NCBI GenBank assembly: GCA_963575745.1
Contig: CAUYUJ010015303.1
Span: forward strand, 121,970 to 170,327
Reading direction: 5' to 3'
DNA length: 48,358 bases
From: Prorocentrum cordatum
Taxonomy: Eukaryota > Sar > Dinophyceae > Prorocentrales > Prorocentraceae
Positions 26,333 through 37,639 of the stretch are shown one piece after another. Numbering within the stretch: position 1 is the first letter of the stretch; the number at the start of each line of letters is the position of its first letter. The translations under genes were made by a program, and so were the position numbers. A model generated the notes under the pieces. It saw only the letters and a list, made by a program, of their open reading frames with translations, searched no databases and had not been told where the DNA came from.

Positions 26333-27560
26333 TCAGCCTCAGCCTGCTTCAGCCTCAGCATCAGTCTGCCTTCAGCCTCGGCCTCGGCCTCGGCCTCAGC
26401 CTCAGCCTCAGCCTGCATGAGCCTCAGCCTCAGCCTCAGCCTGGCTCAGCATCAGCCTGCCTCAGCCTCAGCCTCAGCCTGCCTCAGCCTCAGCCTCAGC
26501 CTGCTTCAGCCTCAGCCTCAGTCTGCCTTCAGCCTCGGCCTCAGCCTCAGGCTGCCTCAGCCTCGGCCTGCATCAGCCTCAGCCTCAGCCTGCCTCAGCA
26601 TCAGCCTCAGCCTCAGCCTCAGCCTGCCTCAGCCTCAGCCTGCTCAGCCTCGGCCTCAGCCTCAGCCCTCAGCCTCTGGCCTCAGCCTCAGCCTCTGCCT
26701 CAGCCTCAGCCTCTGCCTCAGCCTCAGCCTCAGCCTCAGCCTCAGCCTCAGCCTCAGCCTCAGCCTGCTTCAGCCTCAGCCTCAGTCTGCCTTCAGCCTC
26801 GGCCTCAGCCTCAGCCTGCCTCAGCCTCAGCCTGCATCAGCCTCAGCCTCAGCCTCAGCCTGCCTCAGCATCAGCCTGCCTCAGCCTCAGCCTCAGCCTC
26901 AGCCTGCTTCAGCCTCAGCCTCAGTCTGCCTTCAGCCTCGCCTCAGCCTCAGCCTCAGCCTCAGCCTCAGCCTCAGCCTCAGCCTCAGCCTCAGCATCAG
27001 CCTCAGCCTGCCTCAGCCAAAATGTGGCCCAGCTGGGAACTCGAAGAACACGAAGTGGCCTACAGTTTGCTCCGGGCATTCAAAATCATGCCCAGGAATG
27101 GAGTTCTGGGAACTCGAAGACCACGAAGTGGCCTACAGTTGGCTCCGGGCATCCAAAATGTGGCCCGGGAATGGAGTTCTGGGAACTCGAAGACCACGAA
27201 GTGGCCTACAGTTGGCTCCGGGCATCCAAAATGTGGCCCGGGAATGGAGTTCTGGGAACTCGAAGACCACGAAGTGGCCTACAGTTGGCTCAGGGCATCC
27301 AAAATGTACGCCGGGAATGGAGTTCTGGGAACTCGAAGACCACGAAGTGGCCTACAGTTGGCTCCGGGCATCCAAAATGTACGCCGGGAATGGAGTTCTA
27401 GCAGCGCCAAGAGCGATTTTGCGAGGATGTCCCAAGCGATTTGGGCTTCGGCGGCAGCCGCGGCGGCAGCCGATCCGGGTCCCGCCCCGACCCCCCTGTG
27501 GAGTCATCTGCTGCTCTCTTTTGAAACCACTGGAAACCTATCAGCAAAAGCTGTTAGGTA
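26328..27560 (+). repeat. Satellite unit 4, right half
   Basis: Continues the hexanucleotide array cut at 7145 (about 26328-27015), then the 73-bp minisatellite (27019-27400; last units carry the variant AAAATGTACGCCGGG) and block F (27401-27560). A 475-codon open frame starts in the LTR (26213) and runs through the hexamer and minisatellite; it is repeat-driven and not a gene. Confidence 0.9.
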
Positions 27561-27663
27561 AACAACACAAACACGCAATCTGCCTCCAAATTCGGAGCAT
27601 GCGCAGCGAACCCGATGCGGCCTCCCCCCACCATCCCTGACACAAAAAAACAATAGAGTACAC

Positions 27664-27965
27664 TTGGCGGCGGCGGCGGCGGCGGCTGCGGCGGCTGCGG
27701 CGGGGGCAGCGGCTGCGGCGGCTGTGGCGGTGGCGGCGGTGGTGGCGGCGGCGGCGGGGGCGGCGGCGGCGGCAGCGGCGGTGGTGGCGGGCGGCGGCGG
27801 CGACGGCGACGGTGGCGGCAGCGGCTGCGCCCGCAGCAGCTGCGGCGGCGGCGATTCGGCAGGGGCGGCGGCGGCGGCGGCGGACAGCGGCGGCGGCGGC
27901 GGCGCGGCGACAGCGGCGACGGGCGGCGGCGGCGGAGGCGGCGGCGGCGGCGGCGACGGCGGATT
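27664..27965. repeat. (GGC)n array
   Basis: Trinucleotide array like those at 2797 and 6006. It is preceded by the ~65 bp block GCCTCCAAATTCGGAGCATG... (about 27580-27625) and followed by the CCCAGTCCCTGCCCATCCA block shared with 6430-6480, so array and flanks move as one composite. Confidence 0.9.
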
Positions 27966-28158
27966 CGCCCCCAGTCCCTGCCCATCCAAAGACGACTGCT
28001 GAATATGCTGCGGCTCGGGCCCGGCTCGGGTGCTACGTACGTGTTGGGAGGGCGGGTGGGAATGAGCGAGACGGCTTGCGGACGGGCAGGGGGTAGCTTG
28101 ACCCCTCCCCCTACCCCCTCCCCCTCTCTGGGACCTGGACGGGGGGCTCCGCGACGCG

Positions 28159-28760
28159 TTGGAGCGTCCAAGATGGCCCAAGACGGCTCCAAGAGTGCCT
28201 CAGAGAGCCCAAGAAAACCTCCAAGATAAGATGGTTCAAGATATCCAAGAGGCCCCAAGAACGCTTCCAAGACGGCTCCAGGTGGCCATGGAGCACCTAA
28301 ACAAAATCAATGAATGTTGCCTTCTCGCCTTTTCGCTTCCGATGGCCTTCCGAGGCCTGAAGACAGCTCCAAGAGGGCCCATGAGGGCCCGAAGAGATGC
28401 CCAAGAGAGCCCCAAGACGGCCCCAAGAGCGCCCAAGAGCGCTCCAAGAGCGCCCCAAGAGGGGTCCAAGAGGCGATGTATGAGGCTCCCGAGGGGGAAA
28501 CGTAATCAGAGCTCCCATATGTTTTCATCGATCTCCTCGAAAATGGCCCCAAGAGCGATCCCAAGGCTCCCAGAGCGACTCAAGAGGGCCCCAAGAGGCG
28601 CCCATGAGGCCCCAAGAGGTGCCCAAAAGGCATCCAAGAGGCTTCCAAGAGACCCCGAAGAGGCCCAAAAGGCTCCCGGGACCGCCAAAAGGCCCCCAAG
28701 ACGCTCCAAGAGGCCTCGAAAAACTTCCAAGAGACATCCGAGGAGACTCTGAGAGGCATT
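28159..28760 (+). repeat. Degenerate CCAAGAG-type minisatellite
   Basis: Short degenerate repeats around GCCCCAAGAGNG and GCTCCAAGA. A 197-codon Arg/Pro/Lys/Ser-rich frame is open through it, but several frames on both strands are open for the same reason. It contains the TCAATG...CTTCTCGCCTTTTCGCTTCCGATGG block (28307-28350) shared with about 1938-1985. A shorter stretch of the same repeat occurs at about 31900-32010. Confidence 0.75.
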
Positions 28761-28795
28761 CAAGACGCCTCTGGCCTTTCTGCTCGCTCTTATCA

Positions 28796-28825
28796 TTCTC
28801 TTCCTCCTCCTCCTCCTCCTCCTCC

Positions 28826-28857
<32 letters not shown>

Positions 28858-28997
28858 CTCCTCCTCCTCCTTCTCCTCCTCCTCCTCCTCCTCATCATCA
28901 CCATCACCATCACCATCACCATCACCATCACCATCACCATCACCATCACCATCACCACCACCATCATATCATCATCATCATTATCATCATCATCATT

Positions 28998-29069
<72 letters not shown>

Positions 29070-29229
29070 TGCATATTGTTCCTCCTCCTCCCTCCTCCCT
29101 CCTGACTCCTCCCCCTCCCTCACCTCTTCCTCTTCCTCCTCGTCCCCCACCACTTTCTATCTCCTCCTCCTCCTCCTCCTCCTCATCATCATCATCATCA
29201 CCACCACCACCACCATCACCACCACCACC

Positions 29230-29320
<91 letters not shown>

Positions 29321-29445
29321 CATCATCAATCATCATCACAGCCATCAGCATCAGCACCAGCACCAGCATCATCATCATATCCCCCTCTCCTCTCATCATC
29401 ATCTCATCAGCAGCCTCATCAGCACATCAGCATCATCAATCATCA

Positions 29446-29541
<96 letters not shown>

Positions 29542-29600
29542 GTTATCATCCTCCTCCTCCTCCTCCTCTTCGTTTTCCTTCTAAATCCTCCTCCTCCTCC
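28796..29600. repeat. TCC, CATCAC and ATC microsatellite complex
   Basis: Consecutive arrays: TCC (28796-28890), CATCAC (28895-28950), ATC (28965-29070), mixed TCC/CCTC (29080-29190), ATC/ACC (29185-29320) and ATC (29445-29540). All long Ser/His/Met/Asp frames are repeat artefacts. Confidence 0.95.
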
Positions 29601-29684
29601 TTCTCCTCCTACTCCTTCTCCTCCTCTTGTAGTTACTCTTGAGAGAGCGTGATCCACCGCCCCTTTACTGTGGAAAATGTCCCC

Positions 29685-29945
29685 CCCCCCCATTTTCCTC
29701 TGGAACCCAGGTCCCCCCCCCCCCGAAAATTCCCCCTCCCCAGCTCGAAACCCCCCCCCCCCCCCCCCCCCGCCATACCCCCCCGCCCCGTTCTCCCGGC
29801 AACATTCCCCCACCCCCCCCTAACCCCTCCCCCCCCCTCGAAAACCGCGGGGGGTCACTGCTGGTTCGAACCCCTTCCCCCCCCCCTCTCGAAAACCGGG
29901 GGGTGTCACTACCGGTTCGAATCTCCCCCCCCCTCGCCGCTGGCA
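29685..29945 (+). repeat. C-run block with GGTTCGAA motifs (left arm)
   Basis: Contains CTCGAAAACCGCGGGGGGTC, then CACTGCTGGTTCGAACCCC, then a second copy (CTCGAAAACCGGGGGGTGTC, ACTACCGGTTCGAATC). The reverse complement resembles the block at 31110-31380 on the other side of the minisatellite. Confidence 0.6.
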
Positions 29946-29989
29946 AAAGGAACTCCCCGGTCCCCACCACCGTACTCACCACCGCCGTC

Positions 29990-31090
29990 CCACTGTCCCC
30001 CACCACCCGTCTTCCACTACTGACCCCGTGTCCCCACTGTTCGACCACTGTCCCCACCAATGCCCCACCACCGTCGTACTGTCCCCACTGTCCCCACCAC
30101 GGTCCCACTCTCCCCACTGTCCTCACTGTCCCCGCCACTGTCACACTGCCCACCACTGTCCCACTGCCCCCACTACCCCCACAGCTGTCCCACTGAGCTG
30201 TCCCACTATTCCCACCACTGTCCCACTGTCCCCACTGTCCCCACCACTCTCCCCATTGTACCACTGCCCCATTGTCTCACCACCGTCCTCACCACCGCCC
30301 TCACCACTGTCCCCACCACCACCGTCCCCACCAGTGTCCCAGTGCCCGCACCACTGTCCCAGTGTCCCCTCGCCACTGTCCCCGCCACCACCGTCCCCAC
30401 CAATGTCCCACTGTCCCCACTGTCCCCAGTTTCCCCACTGTCCCCACTGTCCCACTGTCCCACTGTTCCCACCACTGTCCCCACTTTCCCCACCAGTGCC
30501 CCCACCACTGTCGCACTGTCCCCACTGTCCCCACCAGTCCCCACCACGATCCCACTCTCCCCAGTGTCCCAACTGTCCCAACCATTGTCCCACTGTCCCA
30601 ATTGTCCCCACCACTGTCCCACTGTTCCCACTGTCCCCACCGCTGTCCCACTGTGCTGCCCCAGTGTCCACAGTGTCCCCACCATGGTCCCACTATCCCC
30701 ACTGTCCCCACCTCTGTCCCACTGTTCCCCCTGTCCCCACCGCTGTCCCACTGTGCCGCCCCAGTGTCCACACTGTCCCCATCACTGTCCCACTGTCCCC
30801 ACTGCCCCCACCACTCTCCACATTGTACCACTGTCCCACCACCGTCCCAACCACCTCCCTCACCACTGTCCCCACCACTGTCCCACTGCTGTCCCCACCA
30901 CCACCGTCCCCACCACTGTCCGACTGTCAACATATCACTGTCCCCACACTCCCCGCCAATGCCCCCACCACTGTCGCTTTGCCCCCAGTGATCCCACTAC
31001 TGTCCCCACCACGGCCCCACTCTCCCCACTGTCCCCCCTCCCCACCACCATCCCCACCACCGTCTCAACCACTGTCCCCACCAGTCCCCC
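29990..31090 (+). repeat. CCCCACTGT-type minisatellite
   Basis: About 1.1 kb of short variant repeats built from CCCCACCACTGTC, CCCACTGTC and similar. The strand is almost free of G outside TGTC. Long open frames on both strands (His/Pro/Cys/Ser or Val/Gly/Thr/Trp) derive from the repeat. Confidence 0.95.
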
Positions 31091-31109
31091 ATCTGAAGCG
31101 GGAGAGGAG

Positions 31110-31380
31110 GGGGAATCATTGCGACGAAGGGGGAGGGGGGGAGGGGGGGGTCCAACCGGTAGTCACCCCCCTTGTTTTCTGGGAGGGGGGGGGATTCGAG
31201 CCTGTGGTGACCGGCCCCCTTTTCATGATGGACCGGGGGGGGAGAGGGGGTTTGGAACCCCCAATGACCCCCCCTGGCTTTCGTGAGGGAGGGGGGGGAC
31301 AGGCTGGACACCCCCAGTGACCCCCACCCCCCAGTTTTCTGCCAGCAACGGTAGAACACGCTCTTTCTTACTCTTGTCTC
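31110..31380 (-). repeat. G-run block (right arm, inverted relative to 29685-29945)
   Basis: Contains CCAACCGGTAGTCACC, TTTTCTGGGAG, GATTCGAGCC and TTTGGAACCCCCAATGACC. Read in reverse it has the same order of elements as the left arm, so the minisatellite is bracketed by an imperfect inverted pair. Confidence 0.55.
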
Positions 31381-31607
31381 TACCTCTTGGGGTATCACGG
31401 TTTCCCAACTTTTGTTCCGCTGCATCTGCCCCACATGCCTGATCTGTGTAACTCGCCTGGGCATCGTTTCTGGATGGGTGGTGGGGTTATTTTTTCCGTC
31501 GCTGCGACAGGCGAGGGCGCCCGCACCGGGTCGAGTCGGTTCTGGCAACGAGCGAACCTAATTGCCGGCGCGCGCGCAGAAAAGCAGGACCTACCGGCGG
31601 GGAAAAC

Positions 31608-31840
31608 AGCTGCGCGGGGGCCGTGCTGCAACCGCCGAAGCTGGGAACCAGCGCCGAGGGAAGGGACTGCAAGCTGCTGTGGCTGCCAGGGAAGTGCAAA
31701 CGTGCGAATACCGTGGGAGCTGAATCATCAGGTACGTGAGTTGGGACCTTGTCGCCACCTGCGGCGGGGCCGTGCTGCAACCACCGAGGCCGGGAACCAG
31801 CACCGAGAGGGGGGACTGCAAGGCTGGCGGGGTTACGCGA
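31608..31840 (+). repeat. Tandem duplication, ~150-bp period
   Basis: GGGGCCGTGCTGCAACC followed by GGGAACCAGC and GGGACTGCAAG occurs at about 31617-31675 and again at about 31767-31825, with a few differences. No coding role seen. Confidence 0.75.
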
Positions 31841-31989
31841 AGTGTCTGAAATACTCAACAAACCTCCTGGGGCACGTCGCGGTTTCCCGCATAACTTCTC
31901 CAGAGCTCCAAGACGCCCACGATGGCCTGCTGACTGCACAAGAGCCGCCCACGACGCCCCAAGAAGGCTCCAAAACGACCCCAAGAGGG

Positions 31990-32817
31990 CCCCGAGAGGC
32001 CAAACACATGTTCAATGCTGTAGTTTTCTCGCCTGTTCGTGCCAGAGATTCAAGCGTGCGCCAATCGCGCGCAAGCATCTCGCGCAGGGCTGCCCACTGT
32101 CACCACATCTCTTCACCCTTGTTATGCTCTCTGACGCTGATGCGCGCATGGCAGGTGCACCGTCGACAGCACGGGAGCCAGAATTGAAAGGCCCTGGGAC
32201 ACACAAATAAATAGACACAGGTAACAGGATCCCCCATACTTTCCCATATGTTCTGGGTGTTTGTTCCCCCCCAACCACTTCCCAGATATTCGCGTATTTA
32301 CCGGGGAATCGATGATTAATTGTTTCTGTGTGATTTTCCCCCTCCTGAAGAATTCGTTCCGTGTTCTGCTCTGCTCTGCGCTGACGACACGACGCTCACC
32401 AGCAGAGCTGTGCCGACGAGCTCCCGAGCCTGCTCGACGCGGCCACCGACGAGGGGGAGCGGCACAGCTTGTGCGTATAGGGAGACGACCGAGGGGCGAT
32501 CCTATGCAGAGATCCGTAGGTAGAGGCAAGGAGGAAGAGGTTAGCAACTCCTTTTCCTGGGCGCGGCACGGAGGGCAGCGCACTGTCTGTGTTTATGTCA
32601 ATACCTGAGCGGATACAGCTGCGGTATGTGATGATATATAATGGGGATATGAGCGGATTTCACACACAGCCTGGACCCGGAATGGAAGAAGGCCAACCTC
32701 CCGCGGGTTCGGAAAACCGGCTCCCCGGGGAACACTTGGGCAATTGTGGGGCAAGCAATATACTTAGGTCGGGCATGTCCCCCAGCAGGCGGATTCGGGG
32801 CGAAAACTCAAAAATAG

Positions 32818-32849
<32 letters not shown>

Positions 32850-32854
32850 GCACG

Positions 32855-32890
<36 letters not shown>

Positions 32891-32901
32891 AACACACACA
32901 A

Positions 32902-32934
<33 letters not shown>

Positions 32935-33258
32935 AAAAACAAAACAAAAAAAAAACAAAAAAACACTCCGAAATTGCAAAAACAACAAAATATTATATCA
33001 CTTCTGAATATTCCTCCTGCAGAGGGGCACACCCGACTTAACAATATACCTTGGAAGTCTTCTCAGCACAGCTTGCATCGCGAGGCCGCAGTTCACCCGA
33101 AGACCGGGGGGGCCAGGGGAGCATTCAAATCTCTCCAGCAGTGCTGGTCACGCGCAAACACATCAATGGCGAGGAAGGTTAGACTGTATCGAGCGATCGT
33201 GGTGCCGAAGCTGCACAGCTTGGAATATGTTTGGGCCCTCCAGGCCGAAAAGGACAGG
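31990..33258 (+). pseudogene. Broken LINE-like (non-LTR) reverse transcriptase
   Basis: Three separated pieces in the right order for a non-LTR RT. First, AQGCPLSPHLFTLVML at about 32083-32130 matches the QGCPLSP motif. Second, LLCADDTTL at about 32366-32395 matches the catalytic (Y/F)ADD motif with Y replaced by C. Third, RGAFKSLQQCWSR...KVRLYRAIVVPKL at about 33110-33220 matches the thumb/connection region. The pieces are in different frames, interrupted by a CA array (32821-32935), and the last runs into the assembly gap. It is inactive as seen; family and full length cannot be told. Confidence 0.65.
32821..32935. repeat. (CA)n microsatellite inside the LINE relic
   Basis: CA repeats with CG and AAACA interruptions, then an A-rich stretch to about 32965. 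Confidence 0.95.
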
Positions 33259-33358
33259 NNNNNNNNNNNNNNNNNNNNNNNNNNNNNNNNNNNNNNNNNN
33301 NNNNNNNNNNNNNNNNNNNNNNNNNNNNNNNNNNNNNNNNNNNNNNNNNNNNNNNNNN
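33259..33358. other. Assembly gap (100 N)
   Basis: Exactly 100 undetermined bases, followed directly by a TCC array. The round number suggests a scaffold gap of unknown true length. Continuity of the features on either side should not be assumed. Confidence 0.99.
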
Positions 33359-33445
33359 TCCTCCTCCTCCTCCTCCTCCGCCTCCGCCTCCGCCTCCGCC
33401 TCCGCCTCCTCCTCCTCCTCCTCCTCCTCCTCCTCCTCCTCCTCA
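33359..33445. repeat. (TCC)n/(CCG)n microsatellite
   Basis: TCC and TCCGCC trinucleotide array directly after the gap. Confidence 0.95.
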
Positions 33446-34090
33446 GTTCGGCCCCGTTCCCCAGGGCCCGTCCTTCATCCTGGATCGCTTTTGACGGCCC
33501 TGGGGCCTGGCGAGGGCCCCCGGTGGCCGAAGACGACCGACAACCTTCCGTCCTGAGGGGGTGGAGGGGGACGAGGACCCGCACCCGCAGGAGGAGGAGG
33601 AGTTCCAGGAGGAGGAAGAGGAAGAAGAAACAGGAGGCACAGCAATGCCAAGAAAAATGTAAACGGACAACTCCGTCCACTGAAAAAACACCGTTCTCGA
33701 ACAGCTGTGAGCACCAGCGCACGTTGCCCGTCCAGGGCGAGAGCTTGTCTGGGCCCCGACCTTGTAGCCGCCGAGGCGGCCCTGCCAGGCCTTCGCCTCC
33801 CGCACGCCCAGCCCGGTCAGCACCGGGTCTGGCAGGTCCTCAGGCGCTGGCGGGCGCGACACTCCGAGAGGGCGGGCGCGACACTCCGAGAGGGCAGGAG
33901 GGCTCCCAGGAGGGGCCCCGATAGGTTTAAGTCGGGCGTGTCCCCCTACAGGGGATTTTCGACGAAACATAAAAAAATACTCAAAAATTATAGCCGGAGT
34001 GCAGTATCCCCAAACAGGGTTTTTAGACCCAATGCGGTTTCCAAGGTCGATTGCGTGCCCGTCCAGTGCGGGCTGGCATGGCATGTTAAA
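33446..34090. other. Unassigned spacer with a LINE-related motif
   Basis: No gene. At 33925-33955 the reverse complement (CTGTAGGGGGACACGCCCGAC) matches a motif in the LINE relic (33011-33045) and at 38215-38245, so LINE fragments are scattered in both orientations. Confidence 0.5.
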
Positions 34091-34094
34091 ACAT

Positions 34095-34185
34095 GCCTCC
34101 GCCTCCTCCTCCTCCTCCTCTTCCTCCTCCTCCTCCTCCTCCTCCTCCTCCTCCTCCTCCTCCTCCTCCTCCTCCTCCTCTTCAT
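34095..34185. repeat. (TCC)n microsatellite heading the 64-bp array
   Basis: TCC array followed by CTTCATCCCGAACGGCATCT. The same array-plus-sequence junction occurs at about 36205 and 36835. Confidence 0.95.
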
Positions 34186-34960
34186 CCCGAACGGCATCTC
34201 GGAGCCCAGAGTTACGAGGATGTCTCCAGCGTAACGGGCTGGACCACCTCGCGCGCGGCATTTCGGACCCCAGAGTTGTGACGAGAGCTCAGAGTTGCAA
34301 GGATGTCTCAGGCGAGACGGGCCGGACCACCTCGCGCAGGGCATCTCAGAGCTCAGAAGTTCGAGGATGTCTCAGGCGGGCTCCCAGGGTCCCATGGAGG
34401 ATATGTAACATGTGGTCTTATGGGCCCCCAGGCTGGACCACCTCTTGCGCGGCATCTGGGAGCTCAGAGTTGCGAGAATGTCTTGCGCGAAACAGGCCGG
34501 ACCACCTTGCGCACGGCATCTCAGAGCTCAGAGTTGCGAGGATGTCTCAGGCGAGACGGGCCGGACCACCTCGCGAAGGGCATCTCAGAGCTCAGAAGTT
34601 CGACGATGTCTCAGGCGAAACGGGCCGGACCACCTCTCGCGCGGCATCTCCGAAGTCAGAGTTTCGAGGATGTCTCAGGCGAAACGGGCCGGACCACCTC
34701 GCGCAGAGCATCTCAGAGCTCAGAGTTTCGAGGAGGTCTCAGGCGAAACAGCCCGGACCACCTCTCGCACGGCACCTCGGGGCTCAGAGTTTCGAGGATG
34801 TCTCAAGCGAAACGGCCCGGACCACCTCTCGCGCGGCGTCCCGGAACGCAACTTTTCGAGGATGTCTCAAACGAAACGGCCAATCCCGGCCAACTCAGAA
34901 ACGAGAGTTGTGAGGATGTCTCAAGCGAAACGGCCCGGACCATCAAATTTTTGTGAGGAT
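34186..34960 (+). repeat. 64-bp minisatellite, main array 1 (about 12 units)
   Basis: Landmark GGATGTCTCAGGCG-like repeats at 34301, 34365, 34540, 34604 and 34668, a 64-bp spacing, with GGGCCGGACCACCTCGCGC in each unit. 64 is not divisible by three, so frames rotate from unit to unit and all three remain open. A 60-bp non-repeat insert (CATGGAGGATATGTAACATG...) sits near 34390-34440 and recurs in array 2 near 37635-37670. Confidence 0.93.
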
Positions 34961-35039
34961 GTCTCTGCTCCGACTTCCCTCGGCCAGAGTGAGCTTCTAT
35001 CACAACAGCACCCCGTTCAGCAAGCTGTTTGAGGAAAAA

Positions 35040-36000
35040 TCGTGACGTCAGATGTCTGCGGAGGGCGGAAGGCAGGGCGCGCATGGCGGTATCTCGGAGC
35101 TTCGCATTGTGAGGATGGCTCGGGAGAAACGGGCTGGACCACCTCGCGTGCGGCATCTCGGAGCTCAGTATTGGAAGGAAGCCCCAAGCGAAACGGGCCT
35201 TTCTACCTCTCGACTCCCGTTAAGCCCTCTCATGCAACTCCATTCCTCATCCCTCCTCCTCCTCCTCGTCCTCCTTCTCCTCCTCCTTCTCGTCCTCCTC
35301 CTCCTCCTGCCTGCTCCCTCCTCCTCCTCCTCCTCCTCCTCCTCCTCCTCCTCCTCTGGCACGTTTTGAGACGTCGCTAAAAGGTATATAAAAATCTGTT
35401 TTGGGGAACCCTGTCTCGGAGCCCAGAGTTGCGAGGATGTCCCAGGTCGCACCTGGAAACGAGTAAGCTGTCGGGTCGGCACTGTGAGAGGCTCCACCGC
35501 CATGCTGTGAACTCAGAAGCAACTTTAAGAGGAAGCGGGGGAGGGCGCGGAAGCGGGGGGCATGTCGTGATGAATCCCTCGGGGATGATATCGAGAGGTA
35601 CGCGGCGCACGTCTCAAAAGAAAAATCGTGACGTCGGATGTCTGGGGAGGGTGGAAGGCAGTGCGCGCATGACGGATGCTGAGGCGGCAGAAACGACGAC
35701 GGCGGAGACGGGGAGGCGGAGGCAGAGGCGCAGCAGCGGGAGGCGGGAGGCAGGAGGAGGGAGGAGGGAAGAGGAACCAGGCGGGAAGTGGGAAGAGGAA
35801 GGCGGGAGAAGGAATGAGAGAGGTTGTGATTGGAACGTTTCAGGCAGAATGGGCCAGACCATCTCGCGCGCAACATCTTCGAGCCTCGCATTGCGAGGAT
35901 GGCTCAATCGAAACGGGCCGGACCACCTCGCGAGCGACATCTTGGAGCTCAGTATTGGAAGGATGTCTCAAACGAAACGGGCCGGACAATCTTTCGTACA
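35040..36000 (+). repeat. Degenerate 64-bp units with TCC arrays
   Basis: Single or paired 64-bp units at about 35090-35200 and 35840-35995, TCC array at 35255-35355, and a duplicated ~45 bp block (CGTGACGTC-GATGTCTG-GGAGGG-GGAAGGCAG) at 35041-35085 and 35628-35672. No gene. Confidence 0.7.
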
Positions 36001-36097
36001 CGTTGTGACAAGTCCACATCGCACTCGCTTCCCATTAGGTCCTCTCCTGCAACTCTCTTCCTTTTCCCTCCTGCTCCTCCTCCTCCTCCCCCTCCTC

Positions 36098-36732
36098 CTG
36101 CCTGCTCCCTCATGCACGTCATTCGCCTCCTCCTTCTCCCTTCCATCTCCTTCTCCTTCTCCTCCTCCTCCTCCTCCTCCTCCTCCTCCTCCTCCTCGAC
36201 CTCCTCTTCATCCCGAACGGCATCTCGGAGCCTAGAGTTGCGAGGATGTCTACAGCGTAACGGGCTGGACCACCTCGCGCGCGGCATCTCGGACCCTAGA
36301 GTTGCGACGATTTCTCCGGCAAACGTGCTGCGAGGAAGACTCAGGCGAAACGGGCCGGACCACCTCGAGCGCGGCGTCTCAGAGCTCCGAGTTGCGGGGG
36401 CCTCCTGGTGCCTCCTGGGGCCTCCTGGGGACCTCCTGGGGCTTCCTCCTGGGCCTCCTGTGGACTCCTGAACTCCACCTGGGGTTTCCTGAAGCCTCTT
36501 GGGGCTCCCAGGGTGGATATCAAACCTGTGGCCGTTTGGGCCTCTCCAATTGGAGGGGGGGGCACAAGAGCAGGAAAAATCAACGAATCAACACCGGATG
36601 TGTATTAACTTGACACGTTCTGATAGGCGGCCTCCTGGGGCCTCCTGGGAGCCTCCTAGGAATCTCCTGGGGACCCCTGGGGCCTGTCCTGGGCGTCCTG
36701 CGGCCTCCTGGAGCTCTCTGGGGCCTCCCCCT
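36098..36732 (+). repeat. Higher-order repeat (~0.63 kb), copy 1
   Basis: Order: CTGCCTGCTCCCTCATGCAC, TCC array, 64-bp units, CCTCCTGGGG-type short repeats, a conserved ~100 bp block (TGTGGCCGTTTGGGC...AGAGCAGGAAAAATCAACGA), then CCTCCTGGGG repeats again. Copy 2 starts 635 bp downstream. Confidence 0.85.
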
Positions 36733-37550
36733 CCTCCTGCCTGCTCCCTCATGCACATCATCCGCCTCCTCCTTCTCCCTTCCATCTCCTCCTCCTCCTC
36801 CTCCTCCTCCTCCTCCTCCTCCTCCTCCACCTCCTCTTCATCCCGAACGGCATCTCGGAGCCTAGAGTTGCGAGGATGTCTCCAGCGTAACGGGCTGGAC
36901 CACCTCGCGCGCGGCATCTCGGACCCCAGAGTTGCGACGATGTCTCTGGCGAAACGTGGTGCGAGGAAGTCTAAGGCGAAACGGGCCAGACCACCTCGAG
37001 CGCGGCGTCTCAGAGCTCCGAGTTGCGGGGGCCTCCTGGGGCCTCCTGGGACCTCATGGTGACCTCCTTGGGCTTCCTCCTGGGCCTCCTGTGGCCTCCT
37101 GGACCCCACCTGGGGCTTCCTGAAGCCTCTTGGGGCTCCCAGGGGGGATATCTAACCTGTGGCCGTTTGGGCGTCTCCAAATGGAGGGGGGGGGGGGCAC
37201 AAGAGCAGGAAAAATCAACGAATCGACACCGGATGTGTATAAAACTTGACACATTCTGATAGGCGGCCTCCTGGGGCCTCCTGGGAGCCTCCTGGGAATC
37301 TCCTGGAGACCCCTGGGGCCTGTCCTGGGCGTCCTGCGGCCTCCTGGTGCCTCCTGGGGCCTCCTGGGGACCTCCTGGAGCTTCCTCCTGGGCGCCCTGT
37401 GGCCTCCTGAACTCCACCTGAGGTTTCCTGAAGCCTCTTGAGGCTCCCAGGGGGGATATCTAACCTGTGGCCGCTTGGGCCCCGGCACAAGAGCAGGAAA
37501 AATCAACGAATCGGCACCGGATGTGTATTAACTTGACACGTTCTGAAGAG
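36733..37550 (+). repeat. Higher-order repeat copy 2 and partial copy 3
   Basis: Copy 2 repeats the same order. A truncated third copy (about 37265-37550) keeps only the CCTCCTGGGG repeats and the AGAGCAGGAAAAATCAACGA block. Confidence 0.85.
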
Positions 37551-37639
37551 GGGGCCTCCTGGCCCCTGGGGCCTGTCCTGGGCGTCCTGCGGCCTCCTGG
37601 ACCTCTCTGGGGCCTCCTGAGGCTCGCAGGGTCCCATGG

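Noticed and set aside
26213-27640. 475-codon plus-strand frame starting in the LTR and running through satellite
   Set aside because: Translates the LTR antisense, the CAGCCT array and the 73-bp minisatellite; repeat-driven with no independent coding support.
28159-28752. 197-codon Arg/Pro/Lys-rich frame as a histone-like DNA-binding protein
   Set aside because: It follows a degenerate CCAAGAG repeat and the complementary strand is equally open; no independent evidence of a gene.
28604-29584. 326-codon His/Ser-rich frame
   Set aside because: Made of TCC, CATCAC and ATC microsatellites.
29855-29920. GGTTCGAACCC and GGTTCGAATC as tRNA T-loops
   Set aside because: No A box, acceptor stem or cloverleaf can be drawn around them; they sit in C-run repeats. 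A tRNA-derived SINE fragment cannot be excluded.
30060-31286. 408-codon and related Cys/His/Pro-rich frames as a metal-binding protein
   Set aside because: Entirely encoded by the CCCCACTGT minisatellite.
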